A stretch of DNA of 64,000 bases from Paraburkholderia polaris (lineage in GTDB: Bacteria; Pseudomonadota; Gammaproteobacteria; Burkholderiales; Burkholderiaceae). A program made the translations under genes and the position numbers. Numbering within the stretch: the first letter of the stretch is position 1; the number at the start of each line of letters is the position of its first letter. The stretch spans positions 62,001 to 126,000 of the forward strand of contig NZ_JABBGJ010000012.1 of assembly GCF_012927345.1 (NCBI RefSeq). The letters run 5' to 3'. Shown piece after piece: positions 8,743 to 18,359 of the stretch. The notes beneath the pieces were generated by a model that searched no databases, was not told where the DNA came from, and worked only from the letters and a program-made list of their open reading frames with translations.

Positions 8743-8780
8743 GAAAAAAAACCAGCCACAGGCTTATCGCCGTGGCTGGT
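8743..8780 (-). terminator. Terminator of the porin gene
   Basis: ACCAGCCAC (8751-8759) pairs with GTGGCTGGT (8772-8780). On the minus strand the stem is followed by a run of T (forward A run at 8744-8750), 40 bp past the porin stop codon. Confidence 0.85.
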
Positions 8781-8820
8781 CTTTCAACTGCGTGTTACTA
8801 CAGCAGTCCGTCAAATTCGA

Positions 8821-9987
8821 TTAGAACTTGTGGCGGATGCCCAGGCTAACCATTTCTTGCGAGTTGGAAGCCGAGTTGTAGCCGTACGAACCGATCGATG
8901 CACCGGCAGCGACCAGGCCGCCGCTCGAATTGCGTTGTTCGCCGCTTGCGTGTTGCCATGCGCCGACCAGGTAGATGTCCGTGCGCTTCGACAGGTTGTA
9001 GTCGCCGCCCAGGGAAACCTGGTTATACGTTGCGCTCGTGTCGCCCGTGCCCTTCGTGTAGATGTAGCCCACGCCCACCAGCATTGCCGGCGTTGCCTGG
9101 TAGCCAAGGTACACGCCACCGACGTTGAACTTCTCGGTCGAACCGAAGCCCGAATTTGCATCCGGCTTGTATTGCGCATTGCTGTAGCGCAGGTTGACCG
9201 TGAACGGGCCTGCGACGTATTGGCCTGCGACCTGAGCGATGCCGATCGACTTCGCCGTTTGGTAGACCGAGTTGACCTGGCCGTCAAACGTGCCGTCCGA
9301 CGTGCTGGTCCAAGTCGTGCGCAGACCCGTCGTGTTGGAGTTGTCGGCGAGGAAGTAGCCTGCAGCGACCGTGAACGGACCCGTTGCGAACGTTGCAGCG
9401 CCCGACCACGTTTGACCCGAACCCGTCGTGCCAGCCACGCCGCCCAGAGCGTACATGCCTTCGAACTGGAAGCCGCCCCACACCGGCGAGGTGTACTTGA
9501 CGGCGTTGTTCGTGCGCGAGGAGTTGTCGTTGTTGTCGACGTCGCCCGGCGTTGCGAAGGTGGATCCGAAGTAGTTGTCACCCGTCACCGGCTGAACCAG
9601 GTCGACCACCGGGTCGTACTGACGACCCAGCGTGAACGTACCCCACTGATCGCCCGTCAGGCCGACGTAGGCTTGACGACCGAACATACGGTTGCCTTGA
9701 CCCAGCTTGCCGCTGTTCACGTCAAAGCCGTTTTCCAACTGGAAGATTGCCTTCAGGCCACCGCCGAGGTCTTCCGTGCCTTTCAGGCCAAAACGATCGC
9801 CTTGCAGGTTGCCGGCGTACATTGCAACCAGATTCTTGTTCGGGCCGCCAGCGGTGTTCGTCGTGTTGTGAACGTACTGGACCGACTCATCGATCAGGCC
9901 GTAAAGGGTCACGCTGCTTTGAGCATGTGCTACGCCGGTGACGCCGAGCAGCGCCAGCGAGAGGGTAGACAGGGCGATTCGTTTCAT
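8821..9987 (-). CDS. Gram-negative general porin (Burkholderia OmpC-like trimeric porin)
   Basis: A 388-residue outer-membrane porin. The signal peptide MKRIALSTLSLALLGVTGVA-HA is followed by QSSVTLYGLIDES, the standard mature start of beta-proteobacterial porins. FGLKGTEDLGGGLKAIFQLE, GRQAYVGL and the terminal Phe in SLGIRHKF are further hallmarks. A 16-stranded trimeric barrel for small hydrophilic solutes is expected. The frame could begin at 10056, but ATG 9987 has the site GTGGAGAAATGG and begins the signal peptide. Codon use is highly biased, as in strongly expressed genes. Confidence 0.96.
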   Translation of the reverse strand: MKRIALSTLSLALLGVTGVAHAQSSVTLYGLIDESVQYVHNTTNTAGGPNKNLVAMYAGNLQGDRFGLKGTEDLGGGLKAIFQLENGFDVNSGKLGQGNRMFGRQAYVGLTGDQWGTFTLGRQYDPVVDLVQPVTGDNYFGSTFATPGDVDNNDNSSRTNNAVKYTSPVWGGFQFEGMYALGGVAGTTGSGQTWSGAATFATGPFTVAAGYFLADNSNTTGLRTTWTSTSDGTFDGQVNSVYQTAKSIGIAQVAGQYVAGPFTVNLRYSNAQYKPDANSGFGSTEKFNVGGVYLGYQATPAMLVGVGYIYTKGTGDTSATYNQVSLGGDYNLSKRTDIYLVGAWQHASGEQRNSSGGLVAAGASIGSYGYNSASNSQEMVSLGIRHKF

Positions 9988-10486
9988 CCATTTCTCCACG
10001 CAGATGATTAGTTTGTTGTTGCGGAAAGGAGAATAGCTCACTGCCTCAACAGGCAAGAACTGGAAAAAAAAGAGTGTCTCTAAAAAGTGACAAACGACGC
10101 AAAGCCTTGTATTTAAAGCCCTTAACGATTATTGCTATTTCCGCAATATTGAATCGTTGACTACGCATTATTGTTGTTTTGTTGATAGTGAAGGCGCCGC
10201 TGCCCGCGATTTAGACACTTGTTTGAATGGTTTCCGTAATTTAGTCGTCTAGATGTCGTGCTCGTTCTGCAGCGTCCATATAAAAGCGGAGCCGCGTCGC
10301 GCTTGACGGGCGCGCTAGACAGAATTTATGCCTTGTGAGCAGGCGCAACCGCCGCGGTTACAACCTGTTGCCGGGATGTGCCGTTGCGCTCCGCGGTTGT
10401 GGTCCTCGCAACGGGCAGTCTTTTCCTGCCGTGTCAGCGTGACCTGCCGTATCAGCGTGAGGCGCAACCGCATCACGCGTCACGCG
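9988..10486. promoter_or_regulatory. Porin upstream region, AT-rich
   Basis: About 500 bp between the porin start and the convergent end of the BrkB gene. The first 200 bp, nearest the porin, are clearly AT-richer than the surroundings (TTTAAAG, AATATTG and TTGTTGTTTTG tracts) and must hold the porin promoter and its regulatory sites. I could not fix -35/-10 boxes. No protein-coding signal is seen. Confidence 0.5.
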
Positions 10487-11812
10487 TCACTCGCGACGGC
10501 CGTTGGCGTCCCCGTTGCGGCGCGCCACGGTCGCGGCCGCCAGTCCAGCCGCCGCCGCGAACAGCACCGAACTCCACGGATGCCGTCTGACATAGCGATC
10601 GGCCGCGACGGCCGTGCGGCCCGCCTGGACCAGCGAGACGGCGGCGACGCGTGTCGCCTGCGCTTCCGCAAGGACGACGGTGCGGCCGATCTTGACTGCG
10701 GTCGCCCGCGCTGAAGTCTTGTTTCGCGCTTGCACTCGTCGTAAAGCCGACGCTGAAGCGGTCGCGGCAAGAGCAGCCGCTTCTGGCGCTCCGGACGCGG
10801 GCGCAAACCCGGCGGCACGGGTTTCACGATCTTCCACGCGAGGCAGCGAATCGGCCGATCTCGTCGATGCCGCGAGCACCGAAGCGAGCTTCGCGCGGCT
10901 GCCGGGCGGCGAGTCTTCCTGCATGCCCCATCCGCCGCGCGGATCGTGCATGCGCCCGCGCGCCGCCGAAAACTCCGCGCCGAGCAGGAGCACGGCGGCC
11001 GAGAAGTACAGCCACATCATCAGCACGGCCAGCGAGCCGGCTGCGCCGAACGAGCTCGCCATGCCGGCGTGCGCGATGTAGAGCGCGAACAGCTTCTTGC
11101 CCGCCGAGAACAGCACGGCGGCGACGATCCCACCGACGAACGCATCGCGCCACTGCACCTTGGCGTCCGGCAGAAACTTCAGCAGGCCGGCAAAGGCGAA
11201 GGCCAGCACCAGCAAGCCGACGCCGAGTTGCAGCAGATTGCCGATCACCACATATGGCGAGTTGCCCCACAGCCACTTGCCGATGAACGTGATGACCGTA
11301 TCGAGCACCAGCGAGACGATCAGCAGGAACGCGACGCCGAGCACCAGGCCGAACGAAATCAGGCGCACGCGCACGAGGGCGATCACGCTCGACGAGCGCG
11401 GCCCGGTATACGGCCACACCAGATTGAGTGCGCTATTAAGGGATGAGAAGGTGGCTGAGGCGCCGATCGCCAGCAGCGTGAATGAAATGATGGCCGCGAT
11501 GCCACCAGCGCTGCCGCTGTGATGGGCGTTCTCGACGATGGTCTGCACGCCCGCGGCGGCCTGGTCGCCGAGCAGGCCGTGAATGTGGGTGAACAGCTCA
11601 CCGCGCGCGGCTGCGGCGCCGAAGAACCAGCCGGCCACGGCGATCACCATGACCAGCGTGGGCGCGAGTGAGAAGGCCGCATAGAAGGCGATGCTGGCGG
11701 CCATGGCCGCGCAGCGGTCCTCGGCAAACTGTTTGAATGCGCCGATTGCCCAATTGGCCTGCTTGCGGGCCACCAACTGAAGGTTCTCGGCGGAAAGCGT
11801 GTCGATGTCCAT
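10487..11812 (-). CDS. YihY/virulence factor BrkB family membrane protein with DUF883-like C-terminal tail
   Basis: A 441-residue protein. Residues 25 to about 290 carry the six-helix YihY/BrkB core (AASIAFYAAFSLAPTLVMVI, GGIVAAVLFSAGKKLFALYI, MMWLYFSAAVLLLGAEFSA). After a disordered, alanine-rich linker the last 35 residues read RYVRRHPWSSVLFAAAAGLA and end RRNGD. That matches the membrane anchor at the C-terminus of DUF883/ElaB-type proteins. The function of YihY proteins is unsettled. The start at 11812 (MDIDTLSAENLQ) is chosen because the upstream frame extension to 12352 overlaps the divergent YbaK gene and looks non-coding. Confidence 0.88.
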   Translation of the reverse strand: MDIDTLSAENLQLVARKQANWAIGAFKQFAEDRCAAMAASIAFYAAFSLAPTLVMVIAVAGWFFGAAAARGELFTHIHGLLGDQAAAGVQTIVENAHHSGSAGGIAAIISFTLLAIGASATFSSLNSALNLVWPYTGPRSSSVIALVRVRLISFGLVLGVAFLLIVSLVLDTVITFIGKWLWGNSPYVVIGNLLQLGVGLLVLAFAFAGLLKFLPDAKVQWRDAFVGGIVAAVLFSAGKKLFALYIAHAGMASSFGAAGSLAVLMMWLYFSAAVLLLGAEFSAARGRMHDPRGGWGMQEDSPPGSRAKLASVLAASTRSADSLPRVEDRETRAAGFAPASGAPEAAALAATASASALRRVQARNKTSARATAVKIGRTVVLAEAQATRVAAVSLVQAGRTAVAADRYVRRHPWSSVLFAAAAGLAAATVARRNGDANGRRE

Positions 11813-11980
11813 GGTCGTTTTCTCAATGGGATACTGGCGCCGGATGCGCCGTGTGCGTGCCGTTGAGGTGGCCTCGACGCAGCCTTCGCATCGAAACCTT
11901 TCGCAAACCTTGTGCCTGTCACTATAACAAGCGCTGCATGCACGTGCGCGCGATACGCCGCAAGCACCTGTGCCGGTAGA

Positions 11981-12550
11981 ATGCCGACGGACCTTCACAC
12001 TTTTATCGCTATGCACTCGCACGAACTCGTCAAGCAGTTGGATCTCATTCCCGCGGAACAATTGAGCGCGCATTTGCCAGCGCATGTCGTCGAGAATCTG
12101 CCGGCCCAGGGCGTGAGCGTATTTGCCGTCAGCGACGACGCTTCGGACACCGCCGAATTCAGCGCGCGCTACGGCTTTGGCCTTGAGGACTGCGCCAACA
12201 CGATCGTGATCCGCTACAAGAAGGAGGGTGCCGAGCATTACGCGGCGCTGGTCTCGCTGGGTTCGCTGCGCCTCGACATCAATGGCGCGGTGAAGGCGAC
12301 ATTGGGCGCACAGCGCCTTTCGTTCGCCAAGCGGGAGGCCGCCGTGGAGCATAGCGGGATGGAGTTCGGCGGAATTACTGCTTTCGGCTTGCCGGCAGAC
12401 TGGCGCATTCTCGTCGACGCCGCGGTCATGGAGCGTACACGGATCGTGATGGGGGCAGGGGTGCGGGCGGCCAAGTTGCTATTGGCGCCCGCGGTGCTGC
12501 AGCAGTGGCCACGCTGTGAGGTTGCTTCGCTTACGCTGGCGGCCGAATGA
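11981..12550 (+). CDS. YbaK/EbsC-type aminoacyl-tRNA deacylase family protein
   Basis: About 189 residues. The pattern YGFGLEDCANTIVIRYKK, RLDINGAVKATLGAQRLSFA, GGITAFGLP and ILVDAAVME follows the order of the YbaK/ProX fold, in which a conserved lysine and a GxxP loop edit mischarged tRNA. It is a free-standing protein, not fused to ProRS. The start is uncertain: ATG 11981 (MPTDLHTF) follows GCCGGTAGA, and ATG 12011 (MHSHELVKQ) is also possible. It is divergent from the BrkB gene. Substrate specificity cannot be deduced. Confidence 0.75.
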   Translation: MPTDLHTFIAMHSHELVKQLDLIPAEQLSAHLPAHVVENLPAQGVSVFAVSDDASDTAEFSARYGFGLEDCANTIVIRYKKEGAEHYAALVSLGSLRLDINGAVKATLGAQRLSFAKREAAVEHSGMEFGGITAFGLPADWRILVDAAVMERTRIVMGAGVRAAKLLLAPAVLQQWPRCEVASLTLAAE

Positions 12551-12735
12551 AGAATTGGGCGCAGTCGCCGCCCAGGCAAGCAGAACAAATCAAGGTCAGC
12601 CCCGTAGGCCAACGCACGAAGGTATAAAACAAACGCTGAAGTTTTCCCCCGTTCCGCCGTTATTCCGAAGATTGACATGGATTGTTTCGGCGCCCGCCCG
12701 CGCGGCGCCGGCTACAAGTACAAAGGGATACGGAG

Positions 12736-14295
12736 ATGGAACGCTTTCGCCTGAAAGCGCGGCTTTGGCTCGCGCTAGCGGTAATGTGCATGGGAATTCT
12801 GGCGATCGGCCTATGGGGCGCTTTCAAAACGCGCGATACGATGATCGCCGACCGTCAGGCCGAACTGAAAAGCGTCGTGAGCGTCGCGTACAGCGTGCTG
12901 GATCGTTATAACGGCCTCGCCGCAGCCGGCACGATGTCGCTTGCCGACGCGCAACGCACGGCCATGGCCGACCTGCGCGCGATGCGCTACGACGGCGCCG
13001 GCGGCTACCTCGTGATCGAGGACGCGCATGCAACAGTGCTGATGCACGGCGTGCGGGCCGACCTCGAAGGCAAGGACATGAGCGGCTTCACGGATCCGAA
13101 AGGCCGCCACGTGTTCAAGGACGGCTCCGATCTCGCCGAGCGGGAAGGCGAAGGCTTCATTCACCTGCAGTTTCTGAAGCCGGGCTCCGATCAGATGGCG
13201 CCGAAGATCAACTACGTGCGGCTCTACAAGCCGTGGGACTGGACGATTGTCACCGGTGTGTTCACCGACGATATTGACGCCGCGTTTTACACGACCCTGG
13301 TGCAGTACGTCGGCGCGGCGCTGATTCTGTGTCTGGTGGTGGGGCTCGTGATCGGCGTGATCCTGCGCAGCATCTTGCGGCAACTCGGCGGCGAACCGGC
13401 TTACGCGGCGCAGATCGCTTCCCGTATCGCCGATGGCGACCTCGATGTGGTGGTCGAGACGAAAGCCGGCGACGACGTCAGCCTGCTCGCCGCGATGCAG
13501 CGCATGCAGCATCGACTCGCGCAAGCGATCACGCAGATTCGCAGCGGCGCAACGCTGATCTCGACGGTATCCAACGAGATCGCCGCCGGCAACGCGGACC
13601 TGTCGCGCCGCACCGAACAGCAGGCGACCGCGCTCGGCGAAACCGCTTCCAGCATGGAACAGATCACCGCGACCGTGAAACAGAACGCCGACAACGCGAA
13701 GCAGGCCAGTCAGCTTGCGCACAACGCGTCGGAGACGGCGGCGCGTGGTGGCGAAGTGGTCGGCCAGGTGGTCGAGACGATGCGCGGGATCTCGCAGTCG
13801 TCGCACCGGATCGGCGACATCATCGGTGTGATCGAGGGGATCGCATTTCAGACCAACATTCTCGCCTTGAACGCGGCCGTCGAAGCGGCGCGCGCCGGTG
13901 AAGAAGGGCGCGGCTTCGCGGTGGTGGCGGGCGAAGTGCGCAGCCTCGCGCAGCGCAGCGCGGCGGCCGCCAAGGAGATCAAGACCTTGATCGAAGAGTC
14001 GGCGGCGCAGATTGAAGGCGGCTCGCAGTACGTGGGCCGCGCCGGTGAAACGATGCAGGAAGTGGTGCACGCCGTGCGCCGCGTGACTGACATTATGGGC
14101 GAGATCAGCGCGGCCTCGGTCGAGCAAAGCTCGGGTATTGAGCAGGTCAACATCGCGGTGGCGAGCATGGACCAGACGACCCAGCAGAACGCGGCGCTAG
14201 TGGAAGAAGCGAGCGCCTCGGCCGATGTGCTGAAGGCGCAGACCGGGCAACTGGCGGCGGCGATTGCGGTGTTCACGCTGCCGGAAGGGCACTGA
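12736..14295 (+). CDS. Methyl-accepting chemotaxis protein with single Cache sensor
   Basis: A 519-residue chemoreceptor. TM1 ([20 protein letters not shown]) is followed by a periplasmic sCache_2 domain at about residues 35-190 ([41 protein letters not shown]). TM2 comes next ([16 protein letters not shown]), then HAMP, then a cytoplasmic signalling domain whose hairpin tip is readable ([20 protein letters not shown]). There is no C-terminal CheR-tethering pentapeptide. sCache_2 receptors often sense small organic acids. ATG 12736 is preceded by GGATACGGAG. No che genes are adjacent, so it is an orphan receptor. Confidence 0.95.
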   Translation: MERFRLKARLWLALAVMCMGILAIGLWGAFKTRDTMIADRQAELKSVVSVAYSVLDRYNGLAAAGTMSLADAQRTAMADLRAMRYDGAGGYLVIEDAHATVLMHGVRADLEGKDMSGFTDPKGRHVFKDGSDLAEREGEGFIHLQFLKPGSDQMAPKINYVRLYKPWDWTIVTGVFTDDIDAAFYTTLVQYVGAALILCLVVGLVIGVILRSILRQLGGEPAYAAQIASRIADGDLDVVVETKAGDDVSLLAAMQRMQHRLAQAITQIRSGATLISTVSNEIAAGNADLSRRTEQQATALGETASSMEQITATVKQNADNAKQASQLAHNASETAARGGEVVGQVVETMRGISQSSHRIGDIIGVIEGIAFQTNILALNAAVEAARAGEEGRGFAVVAGEVRSLAQRSAAAAKEIKTLIEESAAQIEGGSQYVGRAGETMQEVVHAVRRVTDIMGEISAASVEQSSGIEQVNIAVASMDQTTQQNAALVEEASASADVLKAQTGQLAAAIAVFTLPEGH

Positions 14296-14317
14296 TCGAG
14301 CCAGCCGTGCTCATTGC

Positions 14318-14350
14318 GTCTAAGACGGCGCAGTGTCTAAGACGGCGCAG
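14318..14350. repeat. Short tandem duplication
   Basis: GTCTAAGACGGCGCAG occurs at 14318-14333 and again at 14335-14350 in the gap after the chemoreceptor gene. No function is apparent. Confidence 0.7.
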
Positions 14351-14532
14351 ATGCCAGGCAGGATTGCAAAACGGGTGAATTTTACAGCGGTGCGGTCAGT
14401 CTGAACTGCGAGGCCGGCAGTGCCGTAGCGGTGGCGCGGGTGACGCCGCGAGAAGGCTGCGTCACGCAGCCGGTTGCGCGACTGCGTGACTGGGCCCGAT
14501 TGTGCCTGCCTGTGCCTGGTGAGTGCGCTTGC

Positions 14533-15123
14533 TCAGATGATCAGGCGTGAGACCTTGGTGCCTTCGAGTGACAGGCCGGCCATCAGGCCGCCGTTGGTCA
14601 GAACAAAAGCTTCGACCGGGCTCGTGGCGGTCGAGGTATCGACCGCGCCGTTCGCGCCCACCTTCAGCACGGCGACCGTGGCATCGGCGCCTGCTGCCCA
14701 GCCCTGGCTGCCGAGGAATTTGTCGAGCGCTTCTTGCGTCATGAACAGGAAGATGAGCGCCTTGGACTGCGCGCCGATCTGCAAACCGAACGAGCCCGCG
14801 ACGGTGCTGTAGTAGCCCGTCGTACGTCCAGCCACGCGTAACGCGCCTTCGCCGTATTGCCCGCCAACCCAGAAGCCCGCCGAAATCACCGACGGGAACA
14901 CGAGCACGCCGCGCGCCTTGGCGACCAGTTCACGCGAGCCGGTGACGTTCGCGTAGAGACGTGACATGGTGGAATCGACGCCGGCGTTGATCGTGTCGCG
15001 CTTGCCGGCGTTCGCCGAAGGCGACGCGCTCGAGGATGGCGACGTGGTCGTGCAGCCGGCGAGGCCAAGACCTGCCGTAGCCAGAGCGGCGCTCGTGGTC
15101 ATGATGAATTGTCGTCTGCGCAT
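14533..15123 (-). CDS. SYLF-domain lipoprotein (BPSL1445 family)
   Basis: A 196-residue secreted lipoprotein. The N-terminus combines a twin-arginine-like motif (MRRRQFIMT) with a lipobox (LGLAGC), so Tat export and lipid anchoring are possible. The SYLF/YSC84 domain follows: ARGVLVFPSVISAGFWVGGQ, YGEGALRV, YYSTVAGSFGLQIGAQSK and FLGSQGWAAGADATVAV. SYLF domains bind lipids in eukaryotes; the bacterial role is unclear. The frame runs upstream to 15216, but ATG 15123 starts the signal peptide. Confidence 0.92.
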   Translation of the reverse strand: MRRRQFIMTTSAALATAGLGLAGCTTTSPSSSASPSANAGKRDTINAGVDSTMSRLYANVTGSRELVAKARGVLVFPSVISAGFWVGGQYGEGALRVAGRTTGYYSTVAGSFGLQIGAQSKALIFLFMTQEALDKFLGSQGWAAGADATVAVLKVGANGAVDTSTATSPVEAFVLTNGGLMAGLSLEGTKVSRLII

Positions 15124-15315
15124 GATTGTTCTCCGAGTGCGTGATGAAGGTTGCGTTTTCTTTTTTAACGGTGCGTGCCGTGAAGCCGGCACGTCCGTAT
15201 ATCTGCTAACCAGCATTTAGCGTGCCTGACGCCACGGCCTGCGTATCAGACTGTCTCGTTGCGCTGACGTTCGCGAGGGGATTCACGGCGTTCAACGCCG
15301 CTTCCCCTAGGATCC

Positions 15316-16704
15316 CTACGCCGCCGGGCGGATATTCTGATTGTGGCGGAACAGGTTGTGCGGGTCGTAGCGGTTCTTCACGGCGACGAGACGCTCATAG
15401 TTAGGTCCATACGCGTCGGCCACCCGGCCGCCTTCCTCCTGCGTCATGAAATTGACGTACACGCTGCCTAGCGCGAACGGTGCCGCTGCGTCGAAGAAAG
15501 CGCGGGCCCAGCCAATGCAGCGCTCGTCATCGCTCGCGTCGTCCCAACGGCCGTGCACGTTCATCGCGTACTGCGTGTCGCGGCTCGAATAGGCCGTGGC
15601 ATCAACCGGCACCCGGCTCGTCTGGGCGCCGATCTGCCCGAAAAAGATTTCACATTGCGGCGACGGCAGCTTGCCGATCGCATCGAGCAGTGCGTCGATG
15701 AGACCGTCCGATATTCCGTCGAGGTTGTGTGATTTCCAGTAGTTACGAGCGCCCGGCGTAAGCAGCGGATCGAAGGCCTGTTGCCACATGGCGTATGGCA
15801 TCGGCCCAAGATGTTCGCCGACCGGCGTGCCGAAGCCGCGTACGGCCTCCACCACGGACGGTCCGTTTTCGATGGGGCCCGAGTAGCACATCGCGAATAC
15901 GATGACCGGCTTGCCGTGCGCCTCGGGCGGCAGGAACGGCAGCGGTGGCGCAAGCCGCAAAACGGCCCATACGCTCAACTCCTCCGGCATGTGTTCTGCA
16001 GCCGCGCGGTACTGGAGCAGGGCATTCTTCGCCTGATCGAGCGGCAGTACGACGAGGCCGCCGTATACGAGCGGCCCTACCGGATGCAGCGCGAACTCGA
16101 AGCGCGTCACGACGCCGAAATTGCCGCCACCGCCGCGAATCGCCCAGAACAAATCTTGGTGTGAGTCGGCGCTCGCGTGCAGCAGTTCGCCGTCGGCGGT
16201 GACCACATCCGCTGAAATCAGATTGTCGACGGTCATGCCGTATCTGCGGCTCAGCCAGCCGAACCCGCCACCGAGCGTCAGACCTGCTACGCCGGTGGTC
16301 GAGTTGATGCCGAGCGGCGTAGCGAGCCCGAACGCTTGCGCTTCGTGGTCGAAATCGCCGAGCGTAGCGCCAGGCTCGACATACGCGCGTCGCGCTACCG
16401 GATCGATCGCTACCGATTTCATCGGCGACAGATCGATCACGAGGCCGTCGTCGCACAGCGCGGTGCCGGCGATGTTATGGCCGCCGCTGTGCACCGCCAG
16501 CGGCAGACCGTTGTCGCGAGCGAATGCTACGCCGCGGCGCACGTCGGCCACGCCGGCGCAGCGCAGGATCATCGTGGGATGCCGGTCGATCATTGCATTC
16601 CAGATGCTGCGGGCCTCGTCGAAGCCCGCGTCGCCGGGCAGCAACAGGTCGCCTCGGATCGCGGCTTTGAGTTCTTCAGCGGCGCTGCTGGACACGCTAA
16701 CCAT
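15316..16704 (-). CDS. FAD-binding oxidoreductase, berberine-bridge-enzyme type
   Basis: A 462-residue protein of the VAO/BBE fold. The FAD domain shows LAVHSGGHNIAG, in which the second histidine (H76) is the expected covalent flavin attachment site. The usual second attachment cysteine is absent: the matching segment reads INSTTGVAGLTLGGGFG. The C-terminal BBE motif NYERLVAVKNRYDPHNLFRHN is intact. Such enzymes oxidise sugars, alcohols or secondary metabolites with oxygen. No signal peptide is seen. It is a monocistronic minus-strand gene. Confidence 0.93.
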   Translation of the reverse strand: MVSVSSSAAEELKAAIRGDLLLPGDAGFDEARSIWNAMIDRHPTMILRCAGVADVRRGVAFARDNGLPLAVHSGGHNIAGTALCDDGLVIDLSPMKSVAIDPVARRAYVEPGATLGDFDHEAQAFGLATPLGINSTTGVAGLTLGGGFGWLSRRYGMTVDNLISADVVTADGELLHASADSHQDLFWAIRGGGGNFGVVTRFEFALHPVGPLVYGGLVVLPLDQAKNALLQYRAAAEHMPEELSVWAVLRLAPPLPFLPPEAHGKPVIVFAMCYSGPIENGPSVVEAVRGFGTPVGEHLGPMPYAMWQQAFDPLLTPGARNYWKSHNLDGISDGLIDALLDAIGKLPSPQCEIFFGQIGAQTSRVPVDATAYSSRDTQYAMNVHGRWDDASDDERCIGWARAFFDAAAPFALGSVYVNFMTQEEGGRVADAYGPNYERLVAVKNRYDPHNLFRHNQNIRPAA

Positions 16705-17160
16705 GACACACCTCCAGACAAAGTGGGAGACGCTCTCGGGACACCATTCAGCTAAGCATTCTGCTAAGCAAACTTAATTAAAAGCGTCTGTACCGGTTCA
16801 ATTTGCGTCCAGTAAACGGCCCGGTTTCCACAAGTCAAACGAAGGTAAACCCGCGTCTGTCATCGACGCCGCGCGAAAGCGCGCGCGGCAAGTGTCCGCG
16901 CGTTGCGGCGGGAATGAAGAACCGCGGCGATGCGGTGGATGATGGAAACGCTTCGGGAAAAGATGGCGCGAAGAAGTGTTGGTTGTGCGCTGCGGTGGTG
17001 GCTGCGTGGCGACACTTTTGTGGCCGAAAGGCGCATTTTCGCGGCGTGGCGCCGCGCCGGCTGATGCGCGTGCCGTGCGGAAGTGTCGATTTACATGCTG
17101 TTTCGCACGGAGGATTATGCCCGTATCGACTCGTTCACCATCAATCCCCGAGGAAGCGTC
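16705..17160. other. Divergent intergenic region, 456 bp
   Basis: It lies between the BBE oxidase and the plus-strand reductase and must hold both promoters. An AT-rich block at about 16760-16800 (GCTAAGCATTCTGCTAAGCA, then AACTTAATTAAAAG) contains a short direct repeat GCTAAGCA (about 16752-16759 and 16763-16770). The remainder is GC-rich and has no coding signal that I trust. Confidence 0.45.
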
Positions 17161-18147
17161 ATGTCCATGCAAGCTCTCGTTCTCAAGCATCACGACGGCC
17201 CGCTCGAACTTACCGAACTGCCGCGCCCCGAGCCTGCGCGCGGTGAGGTGCTGGTGCGAATCGCCGCGAGCGGCCTGAATCCGCTCGACACCAAGATTCG
17301 CGCCGGCGCCGCCGGGCACGCGAAACATCCGTTGCCGGCGGTATTGGGCATCGACATGGCGGGCGTCGTCGAGGCCGTGGGCGAGGGTGTCGACGGGTTC
17401 AAGGCGGGCGATCAGGTGTATGGAATGACGGGTGGCGTGGGCGGCCTGCAAGGTTCGCTGGCGCAATACGCATCTGTCGATGCGGACCTGCTGGCCTTGA
17501 AACCGTCCAATCTCTCGATGCGCGAAGCCGCTGCGCTGCCGCTTGCTTTCATCACGGCGTACTCGGGCATTGTCGATCGCGCGCATTTGCAGGCAGGGCA
17601 AACGGTGCTCGTGCATGGCGGCGCGGGCGGTGTCGGATACGTCTCAGTGCAGTTGGCGCTCGCGCTCGGTGCGAAGGTCTTTGCGACTGTCAGCGAGCGC
17701 GATCGCAGCGTGGTGGAGGCGCTCGGTGCTACAGCGATCGATTACCGTGCGCAGCCGGTTGCGCAATATGTCCAGTCTGCGACCGATGGCGCGGGTTTTG
17801 ACCTGGTCGTCGATACGGTCGGCGGGGCGACGCTCGACGCATCGTTTACCGCCGTGAAGCATTTCGGCCACGTGGTCAGCGCGCTCGGATGGGGCACGCA
17901 TGCGCTAGCGCCGCTGTCGTTTCGCGAAGCTACTTACTCGGGCGTGTTCACGCTGCATGCGTTGCTTTCCGGCGAAGGCCGCGCGCATCACGGCGAGATG
18001 CTGCGTGTGGCAGCGCGGCTCGCTGAAGAAAACAGACTCGCGCCCCGCCTCGACGCACGGCGCTTTGATCTGCGCTCTACGGAGCTTGCTTATGACGCGC
18101 TGGCCGACGCTAGCGCGCGAGGCAAAATTGTGGTCGAGGTGAATTGA
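17161..18147 (+). CDS. Zinc-independent MDR family oxidoreductase (quinone reductase-like)
   Basis: A 328-residue medium-chain dehydrogenase/reductase. The N-terminal GroES-like half has VRIAASGLNPLDTKIR and LGIDMAGVVEAVGEGV. The Rossmann half has LVHGGAGGVGYVSVQLALAL and FDLVVDTVGG. Zinc-ligand cysteines are absent, as in quinone oxidoreductases using NADPH. ATG 17161 follows GAGGAAGCGTC. An upstream ATG at 17083 would add 26 unrelated residues. The substrate is unknown. Confidence 0.93.
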   Translation: MSMQALVLKHHDGPLELTELPRPEPARGEVLVRIAASGLNPLDTKIRAGAAGHAKHPLPAVLGIDMAGVVEAVGEGVDGFKAGDQVYGMTGGVGGLQGSLAQYASVDADLLALKPSNLSMREAAALPLAFITAYSGIVDRAHLQAGQTVLVHGGAGGVGYVSVQLALALGAKVFATVSERDRSVVEALGATAIDYRAQPVAQYVQSATDGAGFDLVVDTVGGATLDASFTAVKHFGHVVSALGWGTHALAPLSFREATYSGVFTLHALLSGEGRAHHGEMLRVAARLAEENRLAPRLDARRFDLRSTELAYDALADASARGKIVVEVN

Positions 18148-18185
18148 GCGGAACGCTGAATGCAGCGTTGCTGCGCACCGTTGGA

Positions 18186-18355
18186 TTAGCCCTTTACGAG
18201 GCCGCCGTCCACGATCAGATTCTGACCGGTGACCGCGCGCGCCCACGGTGACAGGAAGAACAGCACGGCGTCGGCGAACTCTTCAGGCGTCGTGACGCGC
18301 CGCACCGGTGTCGAACTGGCGATCAGGCGCACCCCCGATTCGGTTTTCTCGCTCG
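18186..18355 (-). pseudogene. Relic of a short-chain dehydrogenase/reductase gene (C-terminus only)
   Basis: On the minus strand the frame ending at TAA 18186-18188 translates to an SDR C-terminus: STPVRRVTTPEEFADAVLFF, then LSPWARAVTGQNLIVDGG and LVKG. This is the classical ending in which the VTGQNLIVDGG loop closes the Rossmann fold. Going 5', a stop codon occurs at about 18357 and no start, cofactor motif or YxxxK active site remains. About 200 N-terminal residues are missing. The break lies at the edge of the AT-richer stretch that precedes the GDGGH-repeat gene. Confidence 0.75.
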
Positions 18356-18359
18356 CTTA

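Noticed and set aside
8600..8824. 74-codon plus ORF after the Anbu gene
   Set aside because: Runs through the porin terminator hairpin and ends inside the porin gene; no ribosome site.
10614..11446. Plus-strand ORFs opposite the BrkB gene
   Set aside because: Antisense shadows of a gene with clear membrane-core motifs.
12811..14127. 438-codon minus-strand ORF
   Set aside because: Shadow of the chemoreceptor gene; His/Arg-rich composition typical of antisense to GC-rich genes.
16798..17616. 272-codon minus-strand ORF between the BBE oxidase and the MDR gene
   Set aside because: Half of it is antisense to the MDR gene and the rest shows no recognisable motif.
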